Below are positions 1 to 8,648 of a stretch of DNA of 64,000 nt, one piece after another. Within the stretch, counting starts at the first letter, position 1. Every line of letters begins with the position of its first letter. A model generated the notes under the pieces. The model was not told where the DNA came from. It saw only the letters and a program-made list of their open reading frames with translations, and ran no database searches. The stretch spans positions 1 to 64,000 of the forward strand of contig NZ_CAJGZQ010000001.1 in NCBI RefSeq assembly GCF_904846185.1, written 5' to 3'. Position numbers and translations under genes: made by a program. This stretch comes from Psychrobacter immobilis (GTDB lineage: Bacteria > Pseudomonadota > Gammaproteobacteria > Pseudomonadales > Moraxellaceae).

Positions 1-149
1 TCTGAATCAGCAAAAATCCACACAAGTTGTTCTTTAGTTATGCTTTTAAATAGTGCTCAATCACTGTCGTCCAGTAACTGATATATAGGGTAATTCTCTT
101 GCTGTTTAGTCTCAAACCCTTTCAGGTCAAGCTATCTAGCGAGCCGACT
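1..149 (-). other. Leader of a probable rRNA operon running off the left edge
   Basis: This stretch lies downstream of two tandem minus-strand promoters and contains no open frame. Read on the minus strand it ends at the window edge with a segment containing GTGTGGATTTTTGCTG, which resembles rRNA leader or spacer DNA of Moraxellaceae as I remember it. I therefore read it as the untranslated leader of an rrn operon whose 16S gene lies beyond position 1. A clear boxA antitermination site was not found. A tRNA operon or another strongly expressed RNA is the alternative. Confidence 0.5.
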
Positions 150-177
150 ATCTTATCATAATGATTTCGATTGTCAA
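150..177 (-). promoter_or_regulatory. Sigma-70 promoter P2 (proximal) of probable rrn operon
   Basis: On the minus strand a perfect -35 TTGACA (172-177) is followed after 16 bp by -10 TAAGAT (150-155). An A/T-rich block lies just upstream of the -35 and could act as an UP element. It sits about 118 bp downstream of a second promoter in the same direction, a P1/P2 layout typical of rRNA operons. The motifs are seen directly; the rrn assignment is inference. Confidence 0.65.
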
Positions 178-267
178 GCTTTTTTATGTTTTGTTTCAGT
201 AAGTTATTCAGGTTTGTTATATGTAATTCACATATAAGCGTTCCTGCTTTGCCTTAATGAGGTGCGT

Positions 268-295
268 ATTATAGAGGGTTTGAATCTTTAGTCAA
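268..295 (-). promoter_or_regulatory. Sigma-70 promoter P1 (distal) of probable rrn operon
   Basis: On the minus strand -35 TTGACT (290-295), a 16-bp spacer and a perfect -10 TATAAT (268-273) are followed by a GC-containing ACGCACC discriminator. Such discriminators are known from stringently controlled stable-RNA promoters. With the downstream P2 it forms a tandem pair pointing out of the window. The DNA from about 300 to 454 holds nothing further that I recognise. Confidence 0.7.
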
Positions 296-454
296 GGGCT
301 ATTTTATCTTAATTCAAATAAATTTGGTGATTAGACTAAACTGGCAGAATGGCGACGCTACTTTTGCTTTAACTGGATGGCAGTGTATGGGGTTTTGAGC
401 AAGGATAGCTTTTTTCCCTTAAAACTGCTTGCCTCTTTTCTATAAATGGCAACT

Positions 455-1165
455 TTACAGTTTGCCTATCTTTTTGAAGAATTCTTTATAAGCAGCGACT
501 TTTTTATTTAAGGCTAAAGGATAGGCACGTGAGGTAGAAGGCAACCTATATAAGGTAAGATTATTTACATCGACTTTTCGATTGTGATCGTTTTGCCATT
601 GATATGGATAATCCATACTTTGATTGGTCTTAGGATACTTGGATTTAGCAGGTGGCTTGGCTAATAAACCAAGCAGCACCTCTGTTGCTTTACCGCCTGT
701 GGTAAATAAGGTTTCAATCTTTGGCACTTGTGGCAATATACTATCTAGGTCAACTGCTGTGACGACCGTTAAGTTTTTATCTGAAGCATTGCCGGTTTCA
801 CGAATCGCTTGCTTGACGGTCGGACAAGAAGCAATTCCGCGCTCGAACATAAAGGCGCGAATACGCTCAGGATCAAAGCGCTTCTCATCCCCTACTCTAA
901 AATAATCCACGTCATCAAAAAAAACACTACCATAGATACGCCACATGTCATTGTAAAAGTTTGGATAGTGAAATGGCATTGCCCATTTATCAGCGGTCGG
1001 TGGAAAAGTACCCATCATCATTACCGTAGCATTAGGTGGTAAAACGGGAGCGAACGGATGCGTTTCTACCTCTGCTGCTTGGGCTTCAGATAATATCAAG
1101 CGATTATCGGTTTGATGCGTATTATTATGGGTGTGATATGGTTGTGTAGTCATAAGATTCTTCAT
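455..1165 (-). CDS. Uracil/hypoxanthine-DNA glycosylase family protein
   Basis: The 236-residue protein carries the glycosylase motif GTFPP (52-56) followed by WAMPF and YNDMWRI, a strand FTTGGKAT (154-161) and a C-terminal LPSTSRAYP (208-216) that corresponds to the second active-site motif of the UDG superfamily. Family knowledge points to removal of uracil or deaminated bases from DNA in base-excision repair. A second ATG at codon 5 has a GAAGA purine stretch just upstream and may be the real start. The gene is alone and convergent with the rrn promoters. Its exact substrate cannot be told from sequence. Confidence 0.8.
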   Translation of the reverse strand: MKNLMTTQPYHTHNNTHQTDNRLILSEAQAAEVETHPFAPVLPPNATVMMMGTFPPTADKWAMPFHYPNFYNDMWRIYGSVFFDDVDYFRVGDEKRFDPERIRAFMFERGIASCPTVKQAIRETGNASDKNLTVVTAVDLDSILPQVPKIETLFTTGGKATEVLLGLLAKPPAKSKYPKTNQSMDYPYQWQNDHNRKVDVNNLTLYRLPSTSRAYPLALNKKVAAYKEFFKKIGKL

Positions 1166-1424
1166 CAGAAAAGCGGTTTTTTTGCTATTATAGCAAGCCT
1201 AAACACTGCTTCATTTATTAGGGCGCTATTATAGTCAAACATAGTCGGCTTAAATAAAACCAACCCTGCCATAAATATACTTGGCTTACTTTATTATCAA
1301 AGCAGTAAGCTTACTATTTGTGAGATAGATATAAGGTTGAAGTGCAGTAAGTGTTTGTATCTTTTATACTAATGGCAACCGCAGTAACTGCGCAAGCATC
1401 AGACCAAAAACCAAGAGAAACCTT

Positions 1425-2072
1425 ATGAGCGACTTAAAAATCACCGTCATTGATCACCCGTTAGTCCGTCATAAACTCAGCCTTATGCGCGAAAAAGACT
1501 GTAGCACTTATAAGTTTCGCACGTTGACCAAAGAGCTTGCACGCTTGATGGCATATGAAGCAAGCCGTGATTTTGAAATTGAAACCTTCCCAATGCAAGG
1601 CTGGTGCGGTGAAATCACAGGTGAACAAATCATCGGTAAGACCGCAACGATTGTACCGATTTTACGTGCGGGTATTGGTATGCTTGACGGCGTGCTCGAT
1701 TTGATCCCTACTGCTAAGATTTCTGTCGTCGGTTTACAGCGTGATGAAGAAACCTTACAACCTGTGCCGTTCTTTGAAAAATTTGTCAGCCATATGGACA
1801 AACGCCCAGCCCTTATCATTGACCCAATGTTAGCCACTGGCGGATCTATGGTTGCGACCATCGAGATGCTAAAGAAAAATGGCTGTACCAATATTAAAGC
1901 ATTGGTATTGGTTGCCGCGCCTGAAGGTGTACGTGTGGTCAATGAAGCACATCCTGACGTCACCATTTATACCGCTGCACTAGATAGCCATTTAGATGAA
2001 CATGGTTATGTTATCCCAGGTTTAGGCGATGCGGGCGATAAAATCTTTGGTAAGCAATTATTCAACAAGTAA
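1425..2072 (+). CDS. upp: Uracil phosphoribosyltransferase
   Basis: This 215-residue enzyme converts uracil and PRPP to UMP in pyrimidine salvage in the cytosol. Visible signatures are RAGIGMLDG (81-89), the PRPP loop with DPMLATGGS (133-141) and the uracil-binding GLGDAGDK (199-206). Length fits the family (about 208-215). A purine-rich AAGAGAAA precedes the ATG. It is followed 78 bp downstream by an SDR gene on the same strand with no terminator between, so the two may be cotranscribed. No uracil permease gene is adjacent. Confidence 0.96.
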   Translation: MSDLKITVIDHPLVRHKLSLMREKDCSTYKFRTLTKELARLMAYEASRDFEIETFPMQGWCGEITGEQIIGKTATIVPILRAGIGMLDGVLDLIPTAKISVVGLQRDEETLQPVPFFEKFVSHMDKRPALIIDPMLATGGSMVATIEMLKKNGCTNIKALVLVAAPEGVRVVNEAHPDVTIYTAALDSHLDEHGYVIPGLGDAGDKIFGKQLFNK

Positions 2073-2150
2073 GAAAAAAAATGAATCAAAACTAGCTATC
2101 GTCGTAACACCCATGACACATGTGCAAAACATCAATGATAAGGATATAAG

Positions 2151-2903
2151 ATGAACGTATTGATTACAGGAGCAAGCGCAGGTTTTGGTAAAGCGCTGGC
2201 CGAGCGTTTGGTTGCCAATGGTCATCGCGTAATTGGTTGTGCCAGACGCCTAGATAAGCTGAATGCTTTAGCAGACACTTTAGGCGAAGCATTTTTACCT
2301 GTGGTCATGGATGTGAGTGACACGGCTACTATCCCGCAAATCATTGCTGATTTGCCTGACAACTTTAGTCAAATCGATGTCTTGGTCAATAATGCGGGAC
2401 TGGCACTCGGTACAGAACCTGCGCAAAATGCCAGTCTTGATGATTGGATGCGTATGACTGATACCAATGTGAAAGGGTTGATGGCGCTAACCCATGCAGT
2501 CTTGCCAGCGATGGTGGCGCGCGATAGCGGTTATATTATCAACGTTGGTTCAATTGCGGGCAGTTGGCCTTACTTCGGCGGTAACGTCTATGGTGCGACC
2601 AAAGCCTTTGTCAAACAGTTTAGCCTAAATCTGCGCGCGGATCTCATCGGTACGCAAGTGCGAGTGACCAACCTTGAACCGGGTAATGTAGCGGGTACTG
2701 AGTTTTCAAACGTGCGCTTTTATGGCGATGACGATAAAGCCGCCAAGGTTTACGACGGCTTTAAAACCATGACCGGCGATGATATTGGCGATATTTTATT
2801 ATGGCTGATTGAATCGCCTGCTCATATTAACGTCAATCGTTTAGAAGTGATGCCAGTTGCGCAAACTTATAACGGGCTGACGATTGCTAAGCAAGATTCT
2901 TAA
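2151..2903 (+). CDS. SDR family NADP-dependent 3-hydroxy acid dehydrogenase (YdfG-like)
   Basis: A 250-residue classical short-chain dehydrogenase with the cofactor loop TGASAGFG (6-13), NNAG (80-83), catalytic Ser134, Tyr147 and Lys151 (YGATK). Arg32 and Arg33 after the second strand suggest NADP preference. Overall similarity of style is to YdfG, which oxidises L-allo-threonine, serine and 3-hydroxypropionate type acids, or reduces malonic semialdehyde. It follows upp and ends before a strong terminator. The specific substrate is inferred only from family resemblance. Confidence 0.85.
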   Translation: MNVLITGASAGFGKALAERLVANGHRVIGCARRLDKLNALADTLGEAFLPVVMDVSDTATIPQIIADLPDNFSQIDVLVNNAGLALGTEPAQNASLDDWMRMTDTNVKGLMALTHAVLPAMVARDSGYIINVGSIAGSWPYFGGNVYGATKAFVKQFSLNLRADLIGTQVRVTNLEPGNVAGTEFSNVRFYGDDDKAAKVYDGFKTMTGDDIGDILLWLIESPAHINVNRLEVMPVAQTYNGLTIAKQDS

Positions 2904-2927
2904 AGGTTTAGCCGAACATTTGGCTCA

Positions 2928-3584
2928 CTAACGTAATTCATAAGACCGAAGCAATATAGATTCCTCTATATTGCTTCTTTTTTTGCCTTTGATATTCATC
3001 TCATTAACCAAGCGCAACTCTTGAAAATCCAAAATCAGCACTTCATTACGCAAACGCTCGCTAGTACGTTTATTATGGCGTATCGGAAACCCTAATACTT
3101 GCTTACCCCTAATCACTATCTGATTAACAATCATGGTCGGATTATTCATCGTAGCTTTTGCACTTACCTTTTGAGCATTAATGATGACTGTGGCAGGATT
3201 AACAGTTGTGCTTAAAACTTTTGTTTGACGCACGCTTTTTGGCAAATCTCCTACAAAAAATAAGATTTGCTCTAATGGTAAATACTGGGCGTGACGCATC
3301 AATTCCTGACGAAACAGCGAAGGCATATCAATGTTGAAACTGTCTTCTGTTTGCTGAGAGAACGCCGTAAAATTACGCTGCAAGTAACGCCCAAATACAC
3401 TGCTATTAATCCAGTCTTGATAAACCTCATTAGCTAGTAATTGCCTAGTAAAAAAATTGGCATCTGGCGTGATATCTGCTATCAGCATTGCCATCAATAG
3501 CGCCTGCGGATTGGTAAATGTTTGCTGCTGCCAAAATTGTGGATATAGGCTGCTATCAAGCAATGGTAACGTCAGCTTGCCCAT
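2928..3584 (-). CDS. Protein of unknown function, possible ADP-ribosyltransferase-like fold
   Basis: I do not recognise this 218-residue protein as a named family. It has no signal peptide or membrane segment. The middle reads LFFVGDLP, then LSTTVNPATV, then RNEVLILDFQELRLV, an order that recalls the (R)-STS-E strands of mono-ADP-ribosyltransferases, but the expected Arg in the first strand is not present (FFVG instead of YRG). AAGGAT 8-9 nt before the ATG supports the start. Its last codons coincide with the opposing terminator hairpin. Treat the fold hint as weak. Confidence 0.6.
   Translation of the reverse strand: MGKLTLPLLDSSLYPQFWQQQTFTNPQALLMAMLIADITPDANFFTRQLLANEVYQDWINSSVFGRYLQRNFTAFSQQTEDSFNIDMPSLFRQELMRHAQYLPLEQILFFVGDLPKSVRQTKVLSTTVNPATVIINAQKVSAKATMNNPTMIVNQIVIRGKQVLGFPIRHNKRTSERLRNEVLILDFQELRLVNEMNIKGKKRSNIEESILLRSYELR
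2948..2984 (+). terminator. Rho-independent terminator of the SDR gene, inside the opposing CDS
   Basis: A perfect 12-bp stem (2948-2959 with 2966-2977) closes a 6-nt loop and is followed by seven T on the plus strand. It terminates upp/SDR transcription. It lies within the last codons (201-213) of the minus-strand gene that ends at 2928. Confidence 0.9.
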
Positions 3585-3819
3585 AGACTGATATCCTTAT
3601 ATTTTACTTGCTGACGTTTGATTCGATTGGTCAAAGTCTATGACAAGTCACTACTTTTACCGCTTAACTGCTTTTAACCCTAAACAGCTTTTATGCTATG
3701 GTTAATTACCTACTTTAATATAGCAGTCTTTTAGAAATGAGATAAAGACTTTTGCTACGATACATTTTGGCTAAATCGACTTGGTACAATCGTTTAATGA
3801 AAACAAGGTACATTGCCTT

Positions 3820-4776
3820 ATGAAGAAAAAATTGATTAACTTGCCTACTAACTACCAGTTGAAAACGATTGATATCACTTTAACTGATGGTACGCTGTTA
3901 CCTGTATCAGTCATAGGCAGCGGCCAACCTGTAATATTACTGCATGCTTATGGGATGGATACACGTGAGTTTTTACCGTTTATTTTACCCTTGGTTGGCA
4001 AGTATGCCTTTTATCTGCCGCATTTGAGAGGGTTTGGCGCCGCAAAAGATATCAAGCTGACCCAATTTGATTTTGTAAGGCAATATGCTGATGATATTAG
4101 CGTTGTCATAGAGCAAATTTGCTTAGCGCGCAATATAGAGTCCTTGCCTGTTACCGCTATTTCGATGGGCGCACAAGTGATGTGGGCGTATTTTGAGCGT
4201 TATGGCGGCGCGAAAGTCAGCCGTTATTTGAATATTGACCAAAGTCCTGCTATCCATAATCAGCCTGATTGGCAAGGTGGCTTGTTTGGTGCGCGGCAGC
4301 AAGAAGTATTCGATATCTTTCACGAAGTAATTGAGAAAACTTTACCTTATGCTGAAATAAAAAGCTTTACCCACCTACCGTTTGCTCTAAAACGCCGTGC
4401 AACGGATGTCGAACGACTGTTCTCTCTCTTGTCCGTTAATCGAACGCGCTCGAAAGCGTTTATACAAGTGATGACTTATAAAAATGACCCCAAACTTGCG
4501 CTTTACGATCACAGTATTTGGCATCATAAAATGCGCTGCTTACAAGCCTATTTGATACTACCCTATGACTTTCGCGGTGCGATAGAGCGTGTCACTATTC
4601 CAGTGGTTAACCTCATCGGTGGTCGCTCCAAACTTTACGATGCTAAGTGGCAGCAAAAAGTCACCCAAATGCTACCTAATGCAACTGAGGTCGTGTTACC
4701 GCGCTCAGGTCATGCGATACCAATGGATGAGCCAATTGGGTTTTATAAAGTATTAAAAGGGTTTTTGCAGGACTAG
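3820..4776 (+). CDS. Alpha/beta hydrolase
   Basis: This 318-residue protein has the alpha/beta-hydrolase order: oxyanion-hole segment LHAYG (41-45), a nucleophile elbow ISMGA with Ser115, and the catalytic His298 in SGHAIPMDEP near the C-terminus. The substrate is unknown; family members are esterases, lipases or haloperoxidase-like enzymes. An upstream in-frame TTG at 3781 would add 13 residues, but the ATG at 3820 has AAGGTA about 9 nt upstream and gives a normal N-terminus. It is a single gene that ends before a bidirectional terminator. Confidence 0.85.
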   Translation: MKKKLINLPTNYQLKTIDITLTDGTLLPVSVIGSGQPVILLHAYGMDTREFLPFILPLVGKYAFYLPHLRGFGAAKDIKLTQFDFVRQYADDISVVIEQICLARNIESLPVTAISMGAQVMWAYFERYGGAKVSRYLNIDQSPAIHNQPDWQGGLFGARQQEVFDIFHEVIEKTLPYAEIKSFTHLPFALKRRATDVERLFSLLSVNRTRSKAFIQVMTYKNDPKLALYDHSIWHHKMRCLQAYLILPYDFRGAIERVTIPVVNLIGGRSKLYDAKWQQKVTQMLPNATEVVLPRSGHAIPMDEPIGFYKVLKGFLQD

Positions 4777-4790
4777 TTGTTCATTTATAT

Positions 4791-4821
4791 AAAAAAAGCG
4801 ACCCGTTGAGGTCGCTTTTTA
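4791..4821. terminator. Bidirectional terminator between hydrolase and DUF1653 gene
   Basis: The stem AAAGCGACC / GGTCGCTTT with a 6-nt loop is flanked by an A-run and a T-run, so it can end transcription of both convergent genes. Confidence 0.9.
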
Positions 4822-4843
4822 TTTGAGCAATAAATTTTAAGCA

Positions 4844-5077
4844 TTAATCCGCTAATGCTTTGGTCAGCTCAAATCGCGGCACTTGCTTACCCTCAACTTC
4901 AACCGTTTCAGAAAACATAGATAACGGTCGTACCCATACGCCATACTCACCGTATAGACAACGATAAACGACTAGCGACTCTTCCGTTTCTGAATGCTGC
5001 GCGGTATGCAAAACTTGATACAGGCTGCCTTTATAATGGCGGTAAATGCCTTGGGGGATGGTTTGAGTCATAGCCAT
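4844..5077 (-). CDS. DUF1653 domain protein
   Basis: The 77-residue protein matches the DUF1653 pattern: GIYRHYKGSLYQVL near the N-terminus, then a strand VVYRCLYG and the segment WVRPLSMF. Function is unknown; it is a small, probably beta-rich cytosolic protein. A second ATG at codon 3 is possible. It starts 1 nt after the TAA of the TIR-like gene, and an AAGG inside that gene can serve as its ribosome-binding site, so the two are probably translated from one mRNA with tyrS. Confidence 0.85.
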   Translation of the reverse strand: MAMTQTIPQGIYRHYKGSLYQVLHTAQHSETEESLVVYRCLYGEYGVWVRPLSMFSETVEVEGKQVPRFELTKALAD

Positions 5078-5078
5078 T

Positions 5079-5879
5079 TTAAGAAACCTTATTCATATCA
5101 ATATCGTAACCTGATGCTCTCATTTCTCTAACAAGGCTCAACTTCCAACCCTGTGATTCATCTAAAGAAATATAAACTACACCTGATATATCATTTGGTT
5201 TTTCAACATTGCCTTTAACAAGTGCAACAACATTCTTCCTACCGATTTTGCCTATCAAAAAACCATGTTCAAAAACGACGTTTTGTCTAGCTCTAGGTTG
5301 AAGGTTATCTTGATCACTTTTAGCCGCACCGACATCACATTGAGTATAAAGCACAATAGCAAAACCAACATCCGTATGCTGTTCAATTTTCTCAATGATA
5401 GTAGAGCCGGAACTAGCTTGCTCATGCAAAATAGTTGATCTAAAACCTATTGTTTCAACAAATCTTGCTACTTCATACTTAGAGGCATCATCATGCCCGT
5501 GAACAATAAAGACTGTTGAGCAGTCTTTTTCAGGCTTTTCTTTCATAGCCCCATTATCTATAGAATCAAGCAATTTAACTTCTTCTATTGTATCTTTCAT
5601 TACATTCAAAGCTTCTGTATAACCAATTGTCCACTGTTTTTTCCATTCTGACTCATTAAACTCCATCTCTTCGTACCACTCAGAACCGAATTCATTCAAA
5701 GCATCATAAGGACTGAAACTAACCCTATTCATCCTTTCAACATAGTATTTACCATTATCTAGATACTTCAATAACAAAACTTCGAACCTTTTAAATAACT
5801 TACTTCTGTTTTGGCTATCCTCATATGTCATCTGTTTAAATTCTTGAACAACTGCTTCAAAAGCTTCTACCTTTTGCAT
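5079..5879 (-). CDS. TIR-like nucleotide-binding protein (PF10137 type), candidate immune effector
   Basis: 266 residues. The N-terminal half (1-115) is helical and charged with no recognised domain. Residues 121-225 form a TIR-like domain: first strand VFIVHGHDD (123-131), LHEQ (151-154), GSTIIEKIE, AIVLYT, and the hallmark ARQNVVFEHGFLIGK (197-211). Family knowledge: this TIR subtype occurs in CBASS and Pycsar effectors that cleave NAD+. Here there is no cyclase partner nearby. The ATG is 1 nt after the tyrS stop (TGAGATG). The gene looks more AT-rich and lysine/asparagine-heavy than tyrS, which suggests insertion by transfer. NADase activity is inferred. Confidence 0.8.
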   Translation of the reverse strand: MQKVEAFEAVVQEFKQMTYEDSQNRSKLFKRFEVLLLKYLDNGKYYVERMNRVSFSPYDALNEFGSEWYEEMEFNESEWKKQWTIGYTEALNVMKDTIEEVKLLDSIDNGAMKEKPEKDCSTVFIVHGHDDASKYEVARFVETIGFRSTILHEQASSGSTIIEKIEQHTDVGFAIVLYTQCDVGAAKSDQDNLQPRARQNVVFEHGFLIGKIGRKNVVALVKGNVEKPNDISGVVYISLDESQGWKLSLVREMRASGYDIDMNKVS

Positions 5880-5880
5880 C

Positions 5881-7092
5881 TCAACCCACCATCACTTTCG
5901 CATACGCCTTTTTGCCTGCTTGTATAACCACTGTCTGACCAGCCGTTAAGCTAAAGCTCGCATCGACGACTTCGCCATCTACTTTTACCGCGCCACGCTT
6001 GATCATGTCTTTCGCAGATGAGCTATTTTTAGCCAATCCAGCTTGGTTGAGTACTTGAGTAATAAATAGCGCCTCAGCACCTTCTAAATCTAGTGTTACT
6101 TCTGGTAAATCAACAGGCAGTTCACCATCAGCTAATACGTTACCCGCTGATTTGTGCGCATTAGCAGCCGCATCGGCATCATGGAAACGCTCGATTAATT
6201 CTTCAGCAAGAATACGTTTGATTTCTTGTGGATTGCGACCATTTTCCATCTCTGCCATTAACGCTTCGACTTCTTCCATCGGCTTAAAGCTTAAAAACTC
6301 AAAGTAGCGACGGATTAAGGTGTCTGGCATCGACAGTAGTTTTTGGTACATGGTGCCCGGTGCATCATAAATGCCGACGTAGTTATTCAGGGATTTAGAC
6401 ATTTTATTGACGCCGTCTAGCCCTTCTAAGATTGGCACGGTGATACACACTTGTGGCTCTTGACCATAACGACCTTGCAGGGTACGTCCCATTAGGATGT
6501 TAAAGGTTTGGTCAGTACCACCAAGCTCGACATCCGCTTTTAATGCGATAGAATCATAGCCTTGCACCAATGGGTAGAGAAACTCATGGATAGCAATTGG
6601 CGTTTGCGCGGCATAGCGTTTAGAGAAATCATCGCGCTCAAGCATACGCGAGACGGTCAATTGGCTCGAAAGCTGAATCATATCGCCCGCTGACATATCT
6701 TTGAACCATTCAGAGTTGAAGACTATCTTGGTTTTTTCTTTATCCAAAATTTTAAAGACTTGCTCAGCATAAGTCTGCGCATTGACTTTGATTTGCTCGT
6801 CGGTCAATGGTGGACGGGTGCTGTTCTTACCAGACGGGTCACCAATCTTGGCAGTATAATCACCAATTAGAAAATAAATCTCATGACCCAAATCTTGAAA
6901 ATGCTTAAGCTTATTAATCAGCACGGTATGACCCAAATGCAGGTCAGGGGCAGTAGGGTCAAAGCCTGCTTTGATACGTAGCGGGCGATTGAGTTTAAGC
7001 TTCTTAACTAAATCCTCTTCAGATAGGATTTCTTGCGTGCCGCGTTGGATCAGGGCAAGTTGTTCTTCTAGGGTGTAGGTTTGCGTGGTCAT
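5881..7092 (-). CDS. tyrS: Tyrosyl-tRNA synthetase
   Basis: The 403-residue class I synthetase charges tRNA-Tyr. HIGH-type motif HLGH is at 52-55 and KMSKS at 230-234. The C-terminal S4 RNA-binding domain spans about 340-403 ([13 protein letters not shown]). Length fits the TyrZ-like bacterial form. It is divergent from anmK across a 119-bp intergenic region, a neighbourhood also known in other gammaproteobacteria. Downstream and nearly touching are the TIR-like and DUF1653 genes. No T-box or other leader regulator was seen. Confidence 0.97.
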   Translation of the reverse strand: MTTQTYTLEEQLALIQRGTQEILSEEDLVKKLKLNRPLRIKAGFDPTAPDLHLGHTVLINKLKHFQDLGHEIYFLIGDYTAKIGDPSGKNSTRPPLTDEQIKVNAQTYAEQVFKILDKEKTKIVFNSEWFKDMSAGDMIQLSSQLTVSRMLERDDFSKRYAAQTPIAIHEFLYPLVQGYDSIALKADVELGGTDQTFNILMGRTLQGRYGQEPQVCITVPILEGLDGVNKMSKSLNNYVGIYDAPGTMYQKLLSMPDTLIRRYFEFLSFKPMEEVEALMAEMENGRNPQEIKRILAEELIERFHDADAAANAHKSAGNVLADGELPVDLPEVTLDLEGAEALFITQVLNQAGLAKNSSSAKDMIKRGAVKVDGEVVDASFSLTAGQTVVIQAGKKAYAKVMVG

Positions 7093-7211
7093 GATGCTCT
7101 CTTTATTGTCTTTATTAAAAGGGTAACGCGTTTGGGCTATTTAGAATCTCGTAGCCAGTAAAAGATGTTAGAATTTGAGAGATATACTAGCGTTTTTTAA
7201 GGTAAATTGCC

Positions 7212-8552
7212 ATGACCAAGCCCGTATCGATTGACGATATTCAGAATACTCCTGACACAGATTTAAGTTTAGAGATGAGCTTAGATAGCCGTCTAGATAA
7301 TATTGACGATTTAAATTATGCCACTTTGACCGACGCACTCGAGCAAACGGTGTTTGAAAACTTCGATGATGGCTTATATATTGGCATGATGTCTGGCACC
7401 AGCTTAGATGGGATGGATGCGGTTCTTTGTCAGTTTAGTAGTGATAGTAGTGCTGAAACAGATACCCAGCAACCGATGCGACTGTTAGCAACTCATAGCC
7501 AAGAGTTTCCGCCGCGTTTGCGTAAAGTGTTATTGGCTTTATGCCAGCCTAATGGTGTTCAAGAATTAGTACCTGCAGAGGGTGAGCCAAACAGCGAATT
7601 AGACTGGTTCGGTTGGGCAAGTAAAGAATACGCTGAATTTGCCAGCGAGGTGGTCAATAATTTATTGCAGCAATCGAATACTGATGTAGAGTCGGTGCTA
7701 GCGATTGGCTGTCACGGTCAAACGGTACGCCATCGTCCGCAACTGGGCTTTAGCTTGCAATTGGTCGATGCCAATATCATTGCTGAGCGTACTGGCATTA
7801 GCGTCGTCAGCGATTTTCGCCGCCGCGATATGGCGGTTGGTGGTCAAGGAGCGCCATTGGTTCCAGCTTTTCATCAAGCGTTATTTGCCACGCCTGATAG
7901 CACGCGCGTGCTATTAAATTTAGGCGGTATTGCCAATATCACAGTCTTGCGAGCAAACGATAGTCCTGCGATTGGTTATGATACGGGTCCTGCCAATTTA
8001 TTACTCGATGCGTGGACAGCATTGCATACTGATAAAGATTATGATGATGGCGGCGCGTGGGCGCAGTCTGGACAAGTGATTGAGCCGCTACTTAATCAGC
8101 TAATAGAACATCCGTTTTTTGCGCGAACGTATCCAAAAAGCACTGGGCGTGAAGATTTTAACTTAGCATGGCTACAGGATGAGCTGCAAAAGTTCGATCA
8201 GGCATCTGCCCATATTCGCTATTCGTCAGCGGATGTGCAGGCAACGCTCACTGAGCTGACAGCGATGAGTGCCAGTATGCAAATTAATATGTTTATTAAT
8301 GCTTATGAAAATAGCTCGGTTTACGTCTGTGGTGGCGGTGCATTAAACGATTATTTGATGACTCGCTTGCAGGCGCATCTGCCTCATTGCACAGTAGAGA
8401 CCACTGCCAGCTTAGGGCTGAATCCTGCTTGGGTCGAAGCCGTCGCCTTTGCATGGCTCGCACGGCAAACACTAATAGGTGAAACGGGTAACTTACCAGC
8501 TGTCACTGGCGCGAGTAAAGGCGTGGTTTTGGGTCAGGTTTGTTTCGCCTGA
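7212..8552 (+). CDS. anmK: Anhydro-N-acetylmuramic acid kinase
   Basis: The enzyme phosphorylates and opens 1,6-anhydro-MurNAc to MurNAc-6-P in peptidoglycan recycling. The ATP-binding signature GMMSGTSLDGMDA is at 58-70, followed by GCHGQTVRH, GYDTGPANLL and CGGGALND. At 446 residues it is longer than usual (about 370-390) because of an acidic N-terminal extension of about 55 residues and an insert rich in acidic residues. The start could lie downstream, but no better internal ATG with a ribosome-binding site is evident. Neighbour tyrS is divergent. Confidence 0.95.
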   Translation: MTKPVSIDDIQNTPDTDLSLEMSLDSRLDNIDDLNYATLTDALEQTVFENFDDGLYIGMMSGTSLDGMDAVLCQFSSDSSAETDTQQPMRLLATHSQEFPPRLRKVLLALCQPNGVQELVPAEGEPNSELDWFGWASKEYAEFASEVVNNLLQQSNTDVESVLAIGCHGQTVRHRPQLGFSLQLVDANIIAERTGISVVSDFRRRDMAVGGQGAPLVPAFHQALFATPDSTRVLLNLGGIANITVLRANDSPAIGYDTGPANLLLDAWTALHTDKDYDDGGAWAQSGQVIEPLLNQLIEHPFFARTYPKSTGREDFNLAWLQDELQKFDQASAHIRYSSADVQATLTELTAMSASMQINMFINAYENSSVYVCGGGALNDYLMTRLQAHLPHCTVETTASLGLNPAWVEAVAFAWLARQTLIGETGNLPAVTGASKGVVLGQVCFA

Positions 8553-8648
8553 CTGGTCAAATTTTAGTTTACACACGTGCACTTATGTGTTTTATAATGA
8601 ATTCTGAAATACCCTCCTCTTAGGACTCGTAAGTACAGGATATATCGC

